Source: Mytilisepta virgata (taxonomy: Eukaryota > Mollusca > Bivalvia > Mytilida > Mytilidae). Taken from it: a stretch of 64,000 bases of DNA. Shown here piece by piece: positions 54,001 through 62,929 of the stretch. The stretch is from contig CM051517.1 of the NCBI GenBank assembly GCA_028015205.1, positions 40,001,135-40,065,134 on the forward strand, written 5' to 3'. The notes beneath the pieces were generated by a model, which saw only the letters and a list, made by a program, of their open reading frames with translations, had not been told where the DNA came from and ran no database searches. How positions within the stretch are numbered: position 1 is the stretch's first letter; the number at the start of each line of letters is the position of its first letter. Position numbers and translations under genes: made by a program.

Positions 54001-56267
54001 ATGAAGAAAAATCTTTGCTTTCCGATATCACACAAGTGAGGTAATTGAACTTCAAAGCGGGGGTATCCTTTGTGAGCTTTGCTCACAGTACATCTAGTTA
54101 TTTCTTATTGATAGAGAAAGCTGTTATAATTGTGCTTGATTCTCCTGTTTAATACATGTTTTTTATACCCCCTGCAAACAAAGTTTGGGGGGGGTATATA
54201 GGAATCACCTTGTCCGTCCGTCTGTCCGTCGTGCCGTCTGTCCGTCTGTCCATATATCTTGTAAGCGCAACTCCTCCTAGACCGCTCAATGGATTTCAAC
54301 GAAACTTTACAGAAAGGAAGTACATCATCCAAAGATGTGCATGAAGAAAAATCTTTGCTTTCTGATATCACACAAGGGAGATAATTGGACTTCTATTTTT
54401 TTTGGCTTATACATTATATATGAACCTCGTAAGCGCAATTCCTCCTAGACCGCTCAATGGATTTCAACGAAACTTTACACAAAGGAAGTACATCATCCAA
54501 AGATGTGCATGAAGGAAAATTTTTGCTTTCCGATATTACACAAGGGAGATAATTGGACTTCTATTTTATAACTAATACTCTTAATTCTAGATCTGTACTG
54601 GTATATGTTTCAGGTTCAGTTTGAAAAAAAAAAAAACCAATTTTTGCTGTACCTATACTTCCCAAGTTACATCAGCCATTCGAAACATGAACAGATATAT
54701 CATGTTTTGGAGTAGTAAAGGCAACCATGAGTATGCTTAAATTGATGCAAATATCTTATGAAACTTTACCCTGGGCAATGGTATCCTTTGTGAGCTTTGC
54801 TCACAGTACATCTAGTTTATTTTTCTTGTTATACATAGAATGTTAAGTGTAGCATGTAACATTGCTTGTGTTGGTGGTCACTATAAACCTGCCTATGGTA
54901 TGGTATGGGATGAATATTAAATGTAAATGCAACCTGGCTTACTGAGTCTTTGACCTATTTTTAAATAAACTGAAACTTTATATTTACATGTGTGTGTTGT
55001 GTATGTCTGTGTGTTATATTTTAGGAGAACTTCAAAATTTTGGATGTTGACTGAGATAGATGCCATTTAAAATTCTTAATTATATTCAGATCTCTTATTT
55101 ACAGATGCTTGGTCAAGTGAACTGGCTATTGTAGGTCTTACGGAATATTTTGTGTTACAGAAGTCCTCATTTATTTAATGATTTTCTTGTGCTTTTTATT
55201 TTTTGATTATTTTCCAGAAGAACTTCTTATAATCTGTTGTTTTTTATGTAGCAGATGTATCTTTCAAGAATAACACACCTTCTGTTGCATCGTCTCCAGT
55301 CACACCCTCTCCGTCAACAACATCCTCTAGTAAACCTGTTGGCAGTACACCACGTGGATCTGGAATAGACTACACAAATTTACCTCAGCGATACCATAGA
55401 CTTCCTCTTAGTGAAGAAGAAATAGAATATATAACAGTAAGTTCCTTTCATGTGTTTTTTCATTGTTCTGTCATTCCTCAGAAGTAATGAATGCTGTATG
55501 TAAAGATAAATATGAAAATAAAGGGTTAATTTGTATGTGTAAGTGAGATAACTTCCCATTAGATTAATTTAAGTTTATATTTGTTATATCAAAATGGCTG
55601 CTAAGATCAGAAAAATAAATTTGTAATGAAATAAAAGAGAAGGTAGAATAATACATTATACAAAACAGAACCAGGTTTAACTTATTTTAATCAGGTATGA
55701 GATTATGAAGTTGTGAAGTAGTTATAATACAATGTCAAAACATCGGTTAAAATCAGGAAAATAAACTTTTGGGAAAAACAAAATAGATGGTCCAGTACTA
55801 TTCTATCAAATAAGGAATCTGTTATAGTTTTGTTGAAATCAGTTGTGTGTTTATATATAAATTGTGGATTAGGAATGGAATACACTGGAACAGAAAATTT
55901 ATGGAAAAACAAACAAAAAGATAAAAAAATAATTTTTCTCATGTTAAAAATCAGTAGTCCTATAATCAAATGTTGATGTTGGATTACTTACTGGCAAAGT
56001 GAGTTCTACTAATAAATCTGCATGGAAAAATTTTTCAAAGCTGCCAAAAAGTCAAAAGCAAAATATGCAGCAATCTTTTTCTAAAATGACACTGGTACTA
56101 AGTATTGTCCTCTAGAATCATTTTAAGACTCCTATTACCTGGGTACTCAAATGAGTAACAATAAGCTCATTGCGATAGGGTTTTATATTTTACATAGGTT
56201 GTCTCTGTTTTAAATTAGATCTCTTAAGTTTTGCTTATTTTAATTTCAGAGAGGAGGACCAGCCTAG
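45027..56267 (+). CDS. MRPS36: MRPS36/KGD4, 2-oxoglutarate dehydrogenase adaptor subunit
   Basis: Exons 45027-45050, 46713-46761, 55252-55436 and 56250-56267 join in frame to 91 residues (animal orthologues are about 100). The N terminus AVSPHVPKIKFPLR corresponds to the conserved KPHxPxIKFP-type block. The C terminus YTNLPQRYHRLPLSEEEIEY followed by ITRGGPA is the family signature. The middle is a low-complexity Ser/Thr/Pro linker. The protein was named as a mitochondrial ribosomal protein but is now understood to tether the E3 subunit (DLD) to the E1/E2 core of the mitochondrial 2-oxoglutarate dehydrogenase complex. Exon 1 is the least certain part. Intron 2 is 8.5 kb and packed with repeats. 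Confidence 0.87.
45093..45133. repeat. Hairpin in MRPS36 intron 1
   Basis: TTCGCTTTTCTCTATAAA and TTTATAGAGGAAAAGCGAA form an 18-bp stem with a one-base bulge and a very short loop, about 45 bp after the exon 1 donor. It could affect splicing or be a small foldback insertion. Confidence 0.6.
45134..46712. other. MRPS36 intron 1, with a 60-bp tandem duplication
   Basis: No second gene was recognised. The segment beginning AAATATATAAATCTGCTTAA occurs twice, at about 45743 and 45803, a 60-bp direct duplication that is nearly perfect (45741-45862). Confidence 0.55.
46713..46761 (+). CDS. MRPS36: MRPS36 exon 2 (49-nt microexon)
   Basis: Acceptor TATTTTCAG, donor GGTAAAC; 16 codons plus one base. 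It encodes AVSPHVPKIKFPLRTK, the conserved N-terminal interaction block. It ends in phase 1, matching exon 3. Confidence 0.85.
46951..47490. repeat. Degenerate about 148-bp tandem repeat in intron 2
   Basis: Units are marked by GAGATAAAGGGGATTTAAGG near 47035, AATATCAGGGGTTAAAGGG near 47179, GAGATACAAGGGGTCAAC near 47332 and GAGATATAAATGAATTAAAG near 47452, each preceded by a form of TTTTATC-N-TTAC. The spacing is about 145-150 bp with the last unit shorter. Confidence 0.6.
47706..48635 (+). mobile_element. Class I tandem-core element A (Helentron-like), five 168-bp units
   Basis: 5' end TTATACCCCCCGCAAAC folds with GTTTGGGGGGGTATA. A GTCC/GTCT microsatellite follows. Five core units start at 47787, 47955, 48123, 48291 and 48458 (GTAAGCGCAACTCC). 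The 3' end has GCGGGGGGTAT (inverted repeat of the 5' ATACCCCCCGC), then a hairpin GTGAGC(TTT)GCTCAC, seven bases and CTAG, followed by TT. The layout matches what is described for non-autonomous Helentrons and bivalve pearl-type repeats; that assignment is an inference. Confidence 0.8.
48823..49400 (+). mobile_element. Tandem-core element of another family, 146-bp units
   Basis: Begins TTTATTTCGCCTCAACGAAG with a CAACGAAGTTG foldback and a downstream G run. Units GACCTACA(A/G)TCATATTAC occur at 49041, 49187 and 49333, a regular 146-bp period. The 3' end was not resolved. Confidence 0.6.
49401..50258 (+). repeat. Degenerate tandem repeats of two families
   Basis: At about 49430-49790, repeated GAATGTTTATGG and GGGTACCTATTTTTGTGTAA phrases belong to the family also seen at 61800-62480. 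At about 49790 a new family starts with the foldback ATGCCCACTCCACGAAGGGG, and TTAGGTCCATTTCTCAGAAA recurs near 49854 and 50148, a spacing of about 294 bp (probably two units). Confidence 0.5.
50259..50800 (+). mobile_element. Class I element E, diverged copy
   Basis: 5' end TTATACCTCCTGCAAACAAA followed by a G run and the CCGTCTGTCC motif. The core is highly diverged, with about two units (AGCGGAACTCC). The 3' end keeps GGGGTATCACTC, a changed hairpin AGTGA(GG)TCACT and TCTAG followed by TT. The hairpin sequence differs from copies A-D but pairing is kept. Confidence 0.6.
50801..51922. repeat. Degenerate repeats in intron 2
   Basis: AGTACAACACAACTCAG near 50901 and AGTACAACACAGCTCAG near 51032 mark units of about 131 bp. 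The GGGTACCCATTTTATGTAAT family recurs near 51478. No exon was seen. Confidence 0.45.
51923..52872 (+). mobile_element. Class I tandem-core element B, five units
   Basis: Same ends as copy A: TTATACCCCCCGC foldback, a microsatellite of GTCC/GTCT, five about 168-bp units, GCGGGGGGTAT, hairpin GTGAGC(TTT)GCTCAC and CTAG followed by TT. Unit 2 carries ATGGAATTCAACGATACATT and unit 3 CATCCAGAGATGTGC, variants also found in copy C in the same order. Confidence 0.8.
53167..54097 (+). mobile_element. Class I tandem-core element C, five units
   Basis: Complete copy with the same 5' foldback and 3' hairpin-CTAG end (one G fewer in the subterminal repeat). Unit order and variants follow copy B, except that the CCAGAGATG variant occurs in two successive units. 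Confidence 0.8.
54163..54815 (+). mobile_element. Class I tandem-core element D, two units plus unrelated filler
   Basis: Intact 5' end with a GTCC/GTCT microsatellite and two core units (54256 and 54430), then about 200 bp of unrelated AT-rich sequence, then an intact 3' end GTATCCTTTGTGAGC(TTT)GCTCAC with CTAG. The G-run half of the subterminal inverted repeat is lost. Possibly a recombinant or internally replaced copy. Confidence 0.7.
55252..55436 (+). CDS. MRPS36: MRPS36 exon 3
   Basis: The acceptor region TTTTTATGTAGCAG is a NAGNAG tandem site: use of the first AG gives K-A-D-V at the junction, the second (exon from 55255) gives K-D-V. The exon encodes a Ser/Thr/Pro-rich linker, then YTNLPQRYHRLPLSEEEIEY. 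Donor ACA followed by GTAAGT. Phase 1 in, phase 0 out, fitting its neighbours. Confidence 0.92.
55437..56249. other. MRPS36 intron 3, nothing recognised
   Basis: 813 bp of AT-rich intron without repeats that I can name. The 88-codon minus-strand ORF at 55703-55969 shows no motif. Confidence 0.45.
56250..56267 (+). CDS. MRPS36: MRPS36 exon 4 (RGGPA and stop)
   Basis: Acceptor TTAATTTCAG, then AGA GGA GGA CCA GCC TAG. The RGGP(A/E) ending is the conserved C terminus of the family. Only 18 coding nucleotides. Confidence 0.9.
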   Translation, partial: RGGPA

Positions 56268-56389
56268 TGCTAATAGTGATACATAAATTATTAAAGTTGA
56301 GAAATATTCATCCATGGAGTAGATGATGTTTGTTTTGAGATGAATGATTGTTGATCCTCATTAAATTTTTCTACTGTTTATTGTCATAA

Positions 56390-56395
56390 AATAAA
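56390..56395 (+). terminator. Polyadenylation signal of MRPS36
   Basis: AATAAA about 125 bp after the stop codon, followed by T- and GT-rich sequence. Position fits a short 3' UTR. Confidence 0.6.
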
Positions 56396-56480
56396 CTTAA
56401 TTTTGTGATGCCATTCCCAGGTCAATTGCATTTGAAATTGATATGGCAAAGTGTAATATTTCAGAGTTTTCTTTTTATTA

Positions 56481-57260
56481 TACCCCATGTAACAAATTTG
56501 CTGGGTGTACAATGTTTTTGACATCTGTCTGTCACCATTTAGTTGTCATCTGGATAGCACCTTTATTTCTCTTGTAAGATCCCCTTTAAATTTGAGTGAA
56601 GATTTCCACTCATCAATACATTGAATGTGTTCAATTATCATAAAAATCTAAAATGGAGAAACGGTTTTTTCGGGGGATAGAGGAGTCTTATAAAAATGTG
56701 ACAATCTTATTCTTGTAAGTCGGATTGCACCTTCATTTTTAGCTCACCTTGAGCTTATGTTATCACTTTGTGTCTGTCATCTGTCCGTCCACAATCACAC
56801 AAAAATCTTCTTCCCTGAAACCACTCAGCCAAGTTTCTATGGACTTTTTCAATGGCCTTGACTCTTGACCTGACATTTTTCACTTGAACAGTTAAATTGT
56901 AGGGTCCAGAACCCAAATATATCTGGTTGCTAGGGACTATTCCATTGGTAGCTATGGATTTTTTCAATGACCTTGACTCTTGAGCCTGCATATTGACTTG
57001 TACAGCGATATTATAGGGTCCCGAATCTAATATATATGGTTGCTAGGGACTTTTCATCAGTTGCTTTGGACTTTTTCAGTTACCTTAACTCTTGACCTTT
57101 CTTTTTGACTTGTGTAGGTAAATTATATGGTCCTTAACCAAAATATATATGGTTGCTATGGACTTTTTCAATGACCTTGACCCTCAATTTTACTTGCACA
57201 GCTGCCATTAAATTTATTTCAAGTTGTGCTCTAAACATCTGTGACAATATGTCAGACATT
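56481..57260 (+). repeat. Two repeat starts and an about 115-bp tandem array
   Basis: TTATACCCCATGTAACAAAT near 56481 with GCTGGGTGTA is a diverged 5' foldback of the class I type. At 56737 a plus-strand copy of the class II 5' end (TTTTTAGCTCACCTTGAGC) starts, followed by GTCTGTCCGTCC. Units of about 115 bp marked by ACTTTTTCAATG(A/G)CCTTGAC and GGTTGCTAGGGACT occupy about 56840-57200. Confidence 0.55.
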
Positions 57261-57955
57261 AGGGCCCTGCCACTTGGTGGCGGTTGCCCTATAGTGATCA
57301 GTCGTCTGTTAGTCCGTCCATAACAAATCGTGTCTGCTCTATATCTTGAGATATTCACTAGCACTACCATATATGTACAACTCTGTAGGTCAAGGTCAAA
57401 AACTTAGGTCAAAAGTGAGAACCCCATGTCCTATGGTAAAGATCGTGTCTGCTCTATAACTTGAGAATGGTTTGAAGTTAAGTAAAACTACTTGGCATGG
57501 TTATTCACCACTGTCAACGGGGGTGTCGCAATTATTGTGCAAATCTCTGGGTCAAGGTTAATAACAGGTCAAATGTGGGAACCCATTCTTCTGTAACAAA
57601 TCTTGTCCACTCTTATATCTTGAGAACCTTTATGATTTCAAAGTTTATACTTGGCATGGATATTCACTAGCACCAGAGGGTGTGTCACAATGTATGTACA
57701 ACTCTGTAGGTCAAAGGTCAAGGTCAAGAACTTAGGTCAAAGTCAAGAACCCCATGTCCTATGGTAAAGATGGGGTTCTCTATAACTTGAGAATGGTTTG
57801 AAGTTAAGTAAAGATGCTTGGCATGGTTATTCACCACTGTCAAAAATGGGTGTTGTGATTATTGTGCAAATCTTTAGGTCAAATATGGGAACCCCTTTGA
57901 CCACCAGTTATTTACGGCGGGGCCCACAGAGATGGATTCCACCTCCTTGATGGCT
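57261..57955 (+). mobile_element. Tandem-core element, GGGCCCTGCC family, about 330-bp dimer units
   Basis: 5' end AGGGCCCTGCCACTTGGTGG and 3' subterminal GGCGGGGCCCAC are near-perfect inverted repeats. The 3' end is GATGGCTAG followed by TT, again CTAG at a T. AACCCCATGTCCTATGG at 57419 and 57748 gives a 329-bp period, and intermediate half-units (GTCAAGGTTAATAACAGG) suggest dimers of about 165 bp. Confidence 0.6.
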
Positions 57956-58490
57956 AGTTTTTACTGTTACTGTTTAAATGTAAATAATCTTTCAAGGGCA
58001 AAAACTCCCATAAGGGGTCAATTGACGTTATGCTCATGTTGACTTATTTGTAGATCTTACTTTGCTGAACATTTTTGCTGTTTACAGTTTGTCCTTATCT
58101 ATAATAATATTCAAGTTAATAACCCAAAACTACAAAATTTCCTTAAAATTAACAATTCAGGGGCAATAACCCGAAAATGGGTTGATCAATTCGTCTGAAA
58201 ATTTCATGGCAGGTAGATCTTGACCTCGCTTTAGTTTTTGAGATATGAGCCAAAAAGTGCATTTTTCACCTATGTTCTATTTTTAGCCATGGCGGCCATG
58301 TTTCTCGAGGGTTAACAAAATAAGACATATTTCATACTATAACCCTAAGGATAATTCCACTTAAGTTTGGGTGAAAATGGTTCAGTAGTTTCAGAGAAGA
58401 TCTTTGAAAAAGTTCACGACGGACGGACGACGACGGACGCCAAGTGATAGCAAAAGCTCAAATGTCCTTTTAGGACGGGTGAGCTTAAAA
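57956..58490 (-). repeat. Repeat ending in the class II 5' terminus
   Basis: The end GACGGACGACGACGGACGCC, CAAAAGCTCAAATGTCC and GGGTGAGCTTAAAA matches, on the minus strand, the 5' end and microsatellite of a class II element. The body includes GGCGGCCATGTTT and related old units. Confidence 0.5.
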
Positions 58491-58840
58491 TCTTCTATGT
58501 AATTACATGGCCAATTGGAACCAGACTTAGTGCCATTGGTCCTTAGATGGTCCTCTTTCAGAAATTTGTCCGATGACCCAGACGAACAACCAAGATGGCC
58601 GCCACAGCCGAACTTGGTTTAACATGGGACTCTATGGAAAATTCATTTAAAAATCTTGTCTGAAACTACTGAGCCAATTGGAACCAAACTTAGCATCAAT
58701 GGTTCTTAGATGGTCCTCTTTCAGACTTGTGTCCGATGACCCAGACGATCAACCAATTTTAGTTTAACAGAGGACCCTATCGGAAATTCTTTTAAAAATC
58801 TTCTTATCTGAAACCACTGCGCCAATTGAAATTGCACATA
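58491..58840 (+). repeat. Tandem repeat of about 150-163 bp, three units
   Basis: CCAATTGGAACCA at 58511 and 58674 and CCAATTGAAATT at 58822, each followed by a form of TTAGATGGTCCTCTTTCAGA and GTCCGATGACCCAGACGA (the third incomplete). No gene. Confidence 0.6.
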
Positions 58841-59279
58841 CTATTAATGAATATTTCTTTTAAGTATTCTCAGTTGGATTGTCATAGAGGATTAAAAAAG
58901 AGATATAGACCTATTGTTCAAAATCTGAATTCAAGAGTAAAAAATTTGAGAAAATATACTTTATCATTAATGTTGATTTATCATGATTATATTTATTAAA
59001 TTGAGTCAATCAACAACTTATTTCATTCAAGGCGTAGAGAAATTAAAACAAAAATACAACGAGTAATAACTGTAACTGTGAACTGTTACGAAGTTTCCCA
59101 AACGAAATAACTGATATCTCGAACCCCTTACATTGTATTCAATAAATTATTTGTTTTCCAGAGACTGAAATGCAAATGGGAAAATTGTCCCATTAAAATT
59201 TAAGCATACTTAATGGAACGGTTACTTGAAATTCGTGATGTGGGTATTTTTTGTGACCAGAGATTTACATCATAACATA

Positions 59280-59537
59280 TCACACCTGATCAACTTTCGC
59301 TTGCCGACATGCTACATTGACAGAGATATGTCCCATTATTTCTGCACCGTATACGAGAACTGGTTTTATTGTATTATGTAATAAATTACATTCCGTTTCA
59401 TAAAATAAAAATAATACAAAAGACTTCTTACCTGCCGTGATAAGTCCTCCTCCAAACCAGTGTAATTGAATCATTTTTAAATGAAATGATTCAATTGCAA
59501 CACAACGAGAAAATGTTTTTAATTCATGACCAAGCAA
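59280..59537 (-). pseudogene. Possible LINE relic (short)
   Basis: The minus-strand frame contains NLLHNTIKPVLVYGAEIMG, which resembles the IKPILLYGAEIWG block after the RT palm of finger-bearing LINEs. The rest is not recognisable. A very old fragment or chance resemblance. Confidence 0.35.
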
Positions 59538-59541
59538 ATGA

Positions 59542-59728
59542 AATAATATACAATTACGGCCCTCTGACGAGGGAGATATGCAAAATGGTCAACCCTGCAT
59601 TTTGGATATCGCCGTAACTATTTTATTATACCGAACAAATATTTTTGCGCCTTCGGGGAAATAAACTTTCAACAGGGTTGACCATTTTGGATATCTCCCT
59701 TCTCAGAGGGTCGTAATTGTATATTATT
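59542..59728. mobile_element. MITE-like element, about 55-bp terminal inverted repeats
   Basis: Left end AATAATATACAATTACGGCC and CTCTGACGAGGGAGATATGC, and right end (reverse complement) AATAATATACAATTACGACC and CTCTGAGAAGGGAGATATCC, continue to GGTCAACCCTG on both sides. 187 bp in total, with a spacer containing GCCTTCGGGG. No ORF. The target-site duplication is unclear because the ends are themselves AT-rich. Confidence 0.75.
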
Positions 59729-60024
59729 ACATATTATGTCTGATACATTGATGTCTTCCTCGTATCAATATTATAATTAAATCTACAATATGATGTAAGG
59801 ACAGAAAATAAAATAATTAAAAGATAAAACACCACATTAATAACAATAAATATCTGATTCTAATGCAACATAACATATAACGTCCTTTTTGATTGGATAA
59901 CGTAAAGCGTAAAATCCACGGTTTACCGTCGGAACCATTGACGACAACGTTGCGCAAACGCATTTGACGTTTCTGTTTACTTTTTATTCTATTTTTTAAC
60001 GTTTAACGGAGGTTGCATTAGAAT

Positions 60025-60237
60025 GGGGATAACTGTATTGTATTTTATCAGTTGCCGACGTAAACCGCTGGTTTTACCGTCGCAAATTGAGTTTACCTGG
60101 CGACGCGTATTTTATCAGTTGCCGACGTAAACCGCTGGTTTTTACCGTCGCAAATGCGTCGCCAGGTAAACTCAATTTGCGACGGTAAAACCAGCGGTTT
60201 ACGTCGGCAACTGATAAAATACAATACAGTTATCCCC
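60025..60237. repeat. Perfect 82-bp-arm palindrome with a third copy as spacer
   Basis: Arms 60025-60106 and 60156-60237 are exact reverse complements (82 of 82), starting GGGGATAACTGTATTGTATT. The 49-bp spacer (60107-60155) repeats arm sequence from GTATTTTATCAGTTGCCGAC to CGTCGCAAAT with one extra T. It is GC-richer than its surroundings. Flanks GGTTGCA and GTTGCA suggest a 6-bp target-site duplication if the end is TTA. Confidence 0.9.
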
Positions 60238-61250
60238 TAAGTTGCATAATCACCCAATAAAATCTATAAAGAGAGACAACTCTTAATTTCTTTCCTACAA
60301 AAAAGAAAAAAACAACTGGAAAGTCATGATCCCCAGACAGGAGCAATACCCGGCAAAAATGCATTTAATGGGTTAGCAAAAAAATAATTACATTTAGTTA
60401 TGAGATGGACGGGTTTAGAGTTTTAAAAATTACGCTAGAACACACCCGCGAAATCGCAGAACGAAATCAGTCTCATCTTTTAATAGATATCCTGAAACAA
60501 AATTTCTTCTCTTAGTAAGTTTTTATCCACTAGGGTCAATACAAACAGGATTTTTCTCTTTCCTTTTCATTCATTTGCGTAAGGACGAGGCAAAATTCAA
60601 TATACACCAAAATGTAAGGATATGGAGTAAGCATCAATGAGCTTATCATGGCCCCTTTAACCCTTTTATTTTGGAAACGGCAAAAGATACAAAAAAAATC
60701 TTACGTAACTTTTGTTGGGTTTTTCGCGAGGAATCATTTTTATAAAATTCATCAAAATCCGATGAAGAATAAAAAAAAGTCCCCCCCCCCTCCCGGGGAA
60801 GCAAGGTATGTGTCATTTGGTGCGTCTTACCATGGGGAATAAGAAAATATATGGTTTAGGGTTATACGGTTTATGACAATTGGACATTAGTGATTTATGG
60901 GGATGAGGTTCGCCCTATTGAAACATGTCATTTAATGCGTCTTGTTACGGAGAATGATAAAATATATGATTTAAAGCTATGGATTTTAATTGCATTTGAA
61001 TTTTTTCATAATTATCGACTTTGGGGATTGGGGATGTCCCCCCTGGAGGAACGAGGTATATGTCATTTAATAGGTGTTGTCACGGGGTATAATAAAATAT
61101 ATGATATATGAGATGGTTATTTGTCACTTAGAGTTTTTCGATGAAAATAAAATTTCCCGATAGGGTCCTATAGTAAACCCCTCTTTGAACTGCTCAGTGA
61201 CCCCCATCAAAAAATTGAGTCATTAGGCACATCTAGACACATTGGTCTTT
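60238..61250. repeat. Spacer with degenerate tandem repeat at 60780-61110
   Basis: Units TATGTGTCATTTGGTGCGTC (60808), ACATGTCATTTAATGCGTC (60923) and TATATGTCATTTAATAGGTG (61058) are each followed by a form of ATAAAATATATGATTTA; spacing is 115-135 bp. A C10 tract lies at 60781-60790. No gene. Confidence 0.5.
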
Positions 61251-61363
61251 CATTATGGAAAATCTCAGATCCATATCTCTCTGACGGTTATTGAGAACTC
61301 GAACGAACAAAATCGGAGAGGAAGAAAAAAAATGTTCGATAAAAATCGCAAATCAAAATCTAT

Positions 61364-61390
61364 AAGTCTCCCACTTCGTTTGGGAGACTT
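61364..61390 (-). repeat. Hairpin AAGTCTCCCA / TGGGAGACTT
   Basis: Perfect 10-bp stem with loop CTTCGTT. On the minus strand it reads CCCAAACGAAGTGGGAGACTT then TATAGATTT. This resembles the 5' foldbacks of the tandem-core elements at 47706, 48823 and 49790 (ACGAAG loop, TATAG after the stem). Confidence 0.6.
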
Positions 61391-61789
61391 AAAAGTGGGC
61401 CAAAGACTCAATAGGCTGGGTTGTTTTTAATGTGTATTAAAGGATCACATGTAGTACATTAGATTCCTCCTAATTGCATATTCTTTTTACCAGAATAAAT
61501 TATGCAATTAACAGAAGTATTCTAATAAGTGTAATTTTTTATTTTTTATGTAAAAACAAATCATGTATCATTTCCACTGTCATTAATTGTGATAATTACC
61601 ATACAAACATATGAACATTTTGTTAATTAATTTGACTTGAAAATGTTGACTTGTTTTTTTAATCATTTTTTTAAAGATATTTTCAGTCAATGTGCTCTTA
61701 CTTTATCAAATTTTGGCAATATGTACAGTCACTTATTCTCTTGTTACTTAATTGGCCGGGTTACACGGAGTGAAATCTAAGTTACAGTA

Positions 61790-62480
61790 TGGTGAATGTT
61801 GAAAATAGGGTACCTTTTTGTGTAATCAACTCCTACAGTTTTCAATCAAGACCCTTCGAACTTGGTAGATTGTCTGTATATATAATGGTCATGTGCACCT
61901 CCAATTATGGAAACATTTGTAACATTTTTGCGGAATTTCCGGATTGTGAAACTTAGTCAATTTTTAGCAACATTCTTTAAGGAGGGTACCTATTTTGTGT
62001 AATCAACTCCTCCTACGGTTTTCAATCCAGAGTCTTCAAACTTGGTAGAATGTTTGTACATGTATATATATTGGACATATTTGCATCTCCTTTTATGGAA
62101 ACATTTGTAACATTTTGGCGAAATTTCCGGATTGTGAAACTTAGTTAATTTTTAGCAACATTCTTTAAGGAGGGTACATATTTTATGTAATCAACTCCTA
62201 CAGTTTTCAATCCAGAGTCTTCAAACTTTGTAGAATGTTTGTATATATGTTAGACATGTGCACCTCCTATTATGGATACATTGTGAACTTTTGTGCGAAA
62301 TTTCCGGATTGTGAAACTTAGTCAATTTTTAGCAACATTCTTTAAGGAGGGTACATATTTTATGTAATCAACTCCTCCTACAGTTTTCAATCCAGAGTCT
62401 TCAAACTTGGTAGAATGTTTGTAAATATATTGGACATATGAACCTCCTATTATGGATACATTAGGAACACTTTTGCAGAA
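61790..62480 (+). repeat. Tandem repeat, 176-188-bp units
   Basis: GGGTACCTTTTTGTGTAATC at 61808 and similar starts at 61984, 62172 and 62349, each followed by AACTCCT and TTTTCAATCCAGAG, then TTTCCGGATTGTGAAACTTA. Four units. The same family is scattered at 49430-49790 and 51478, and in inverted orientation at 62930-63370. Confidence 0.7.
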
Positions 62481-62929
62481 TTGCTGTAACATTACATATT
62501 CTTAAAGTCTTCATTTCATCAATTACAATAACATTTACAAATTTCCACTCCTGGGTCATTGTTAAGTAATGTATAACCCGGCCATTTGATTCTTTGACCC
62601 AATTGTTTTATTGTTGAAAAAAATATTTGCGGCCAAAATGTCCTTTATTTTAAATAATCTTATGCGACTATCAGTGATATCTCTGAAAAGGTGAGTTCTC
62701 CATCCAAATCATTTGGGGCCTCTTATGGTAGTAATATCTTGTAATGCCAACACAGATTGCAGTATAAAGACAATAACAGTGCACTGACTTGACATACAAT
62801 TCTATATACGATTTCGGCACGAATCGGGGAAACCCTCCCATCCGTATGTCGATTTTACGTCAAATCAATACATGGTTACTGTCTATTTAATTGAGTAATA
62901 TTCTAAATACACAATTGTTGGGAAAATGG

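Noticed and set aside
47706..54371. Recurring minus-strand ORF MISESKDFSSCTSLDDVLPF
   Set aside because: It lies inside the core of class I repeats at five or more loci and depends on the repeat, not on coding selection.
34586..54815. Regular arrays considered as CRISPR
   Set aside because: Units of 146-168 bp are repeated as a whole with no alternating constant repeat and unique spacers, and the genome is eukaryotic.
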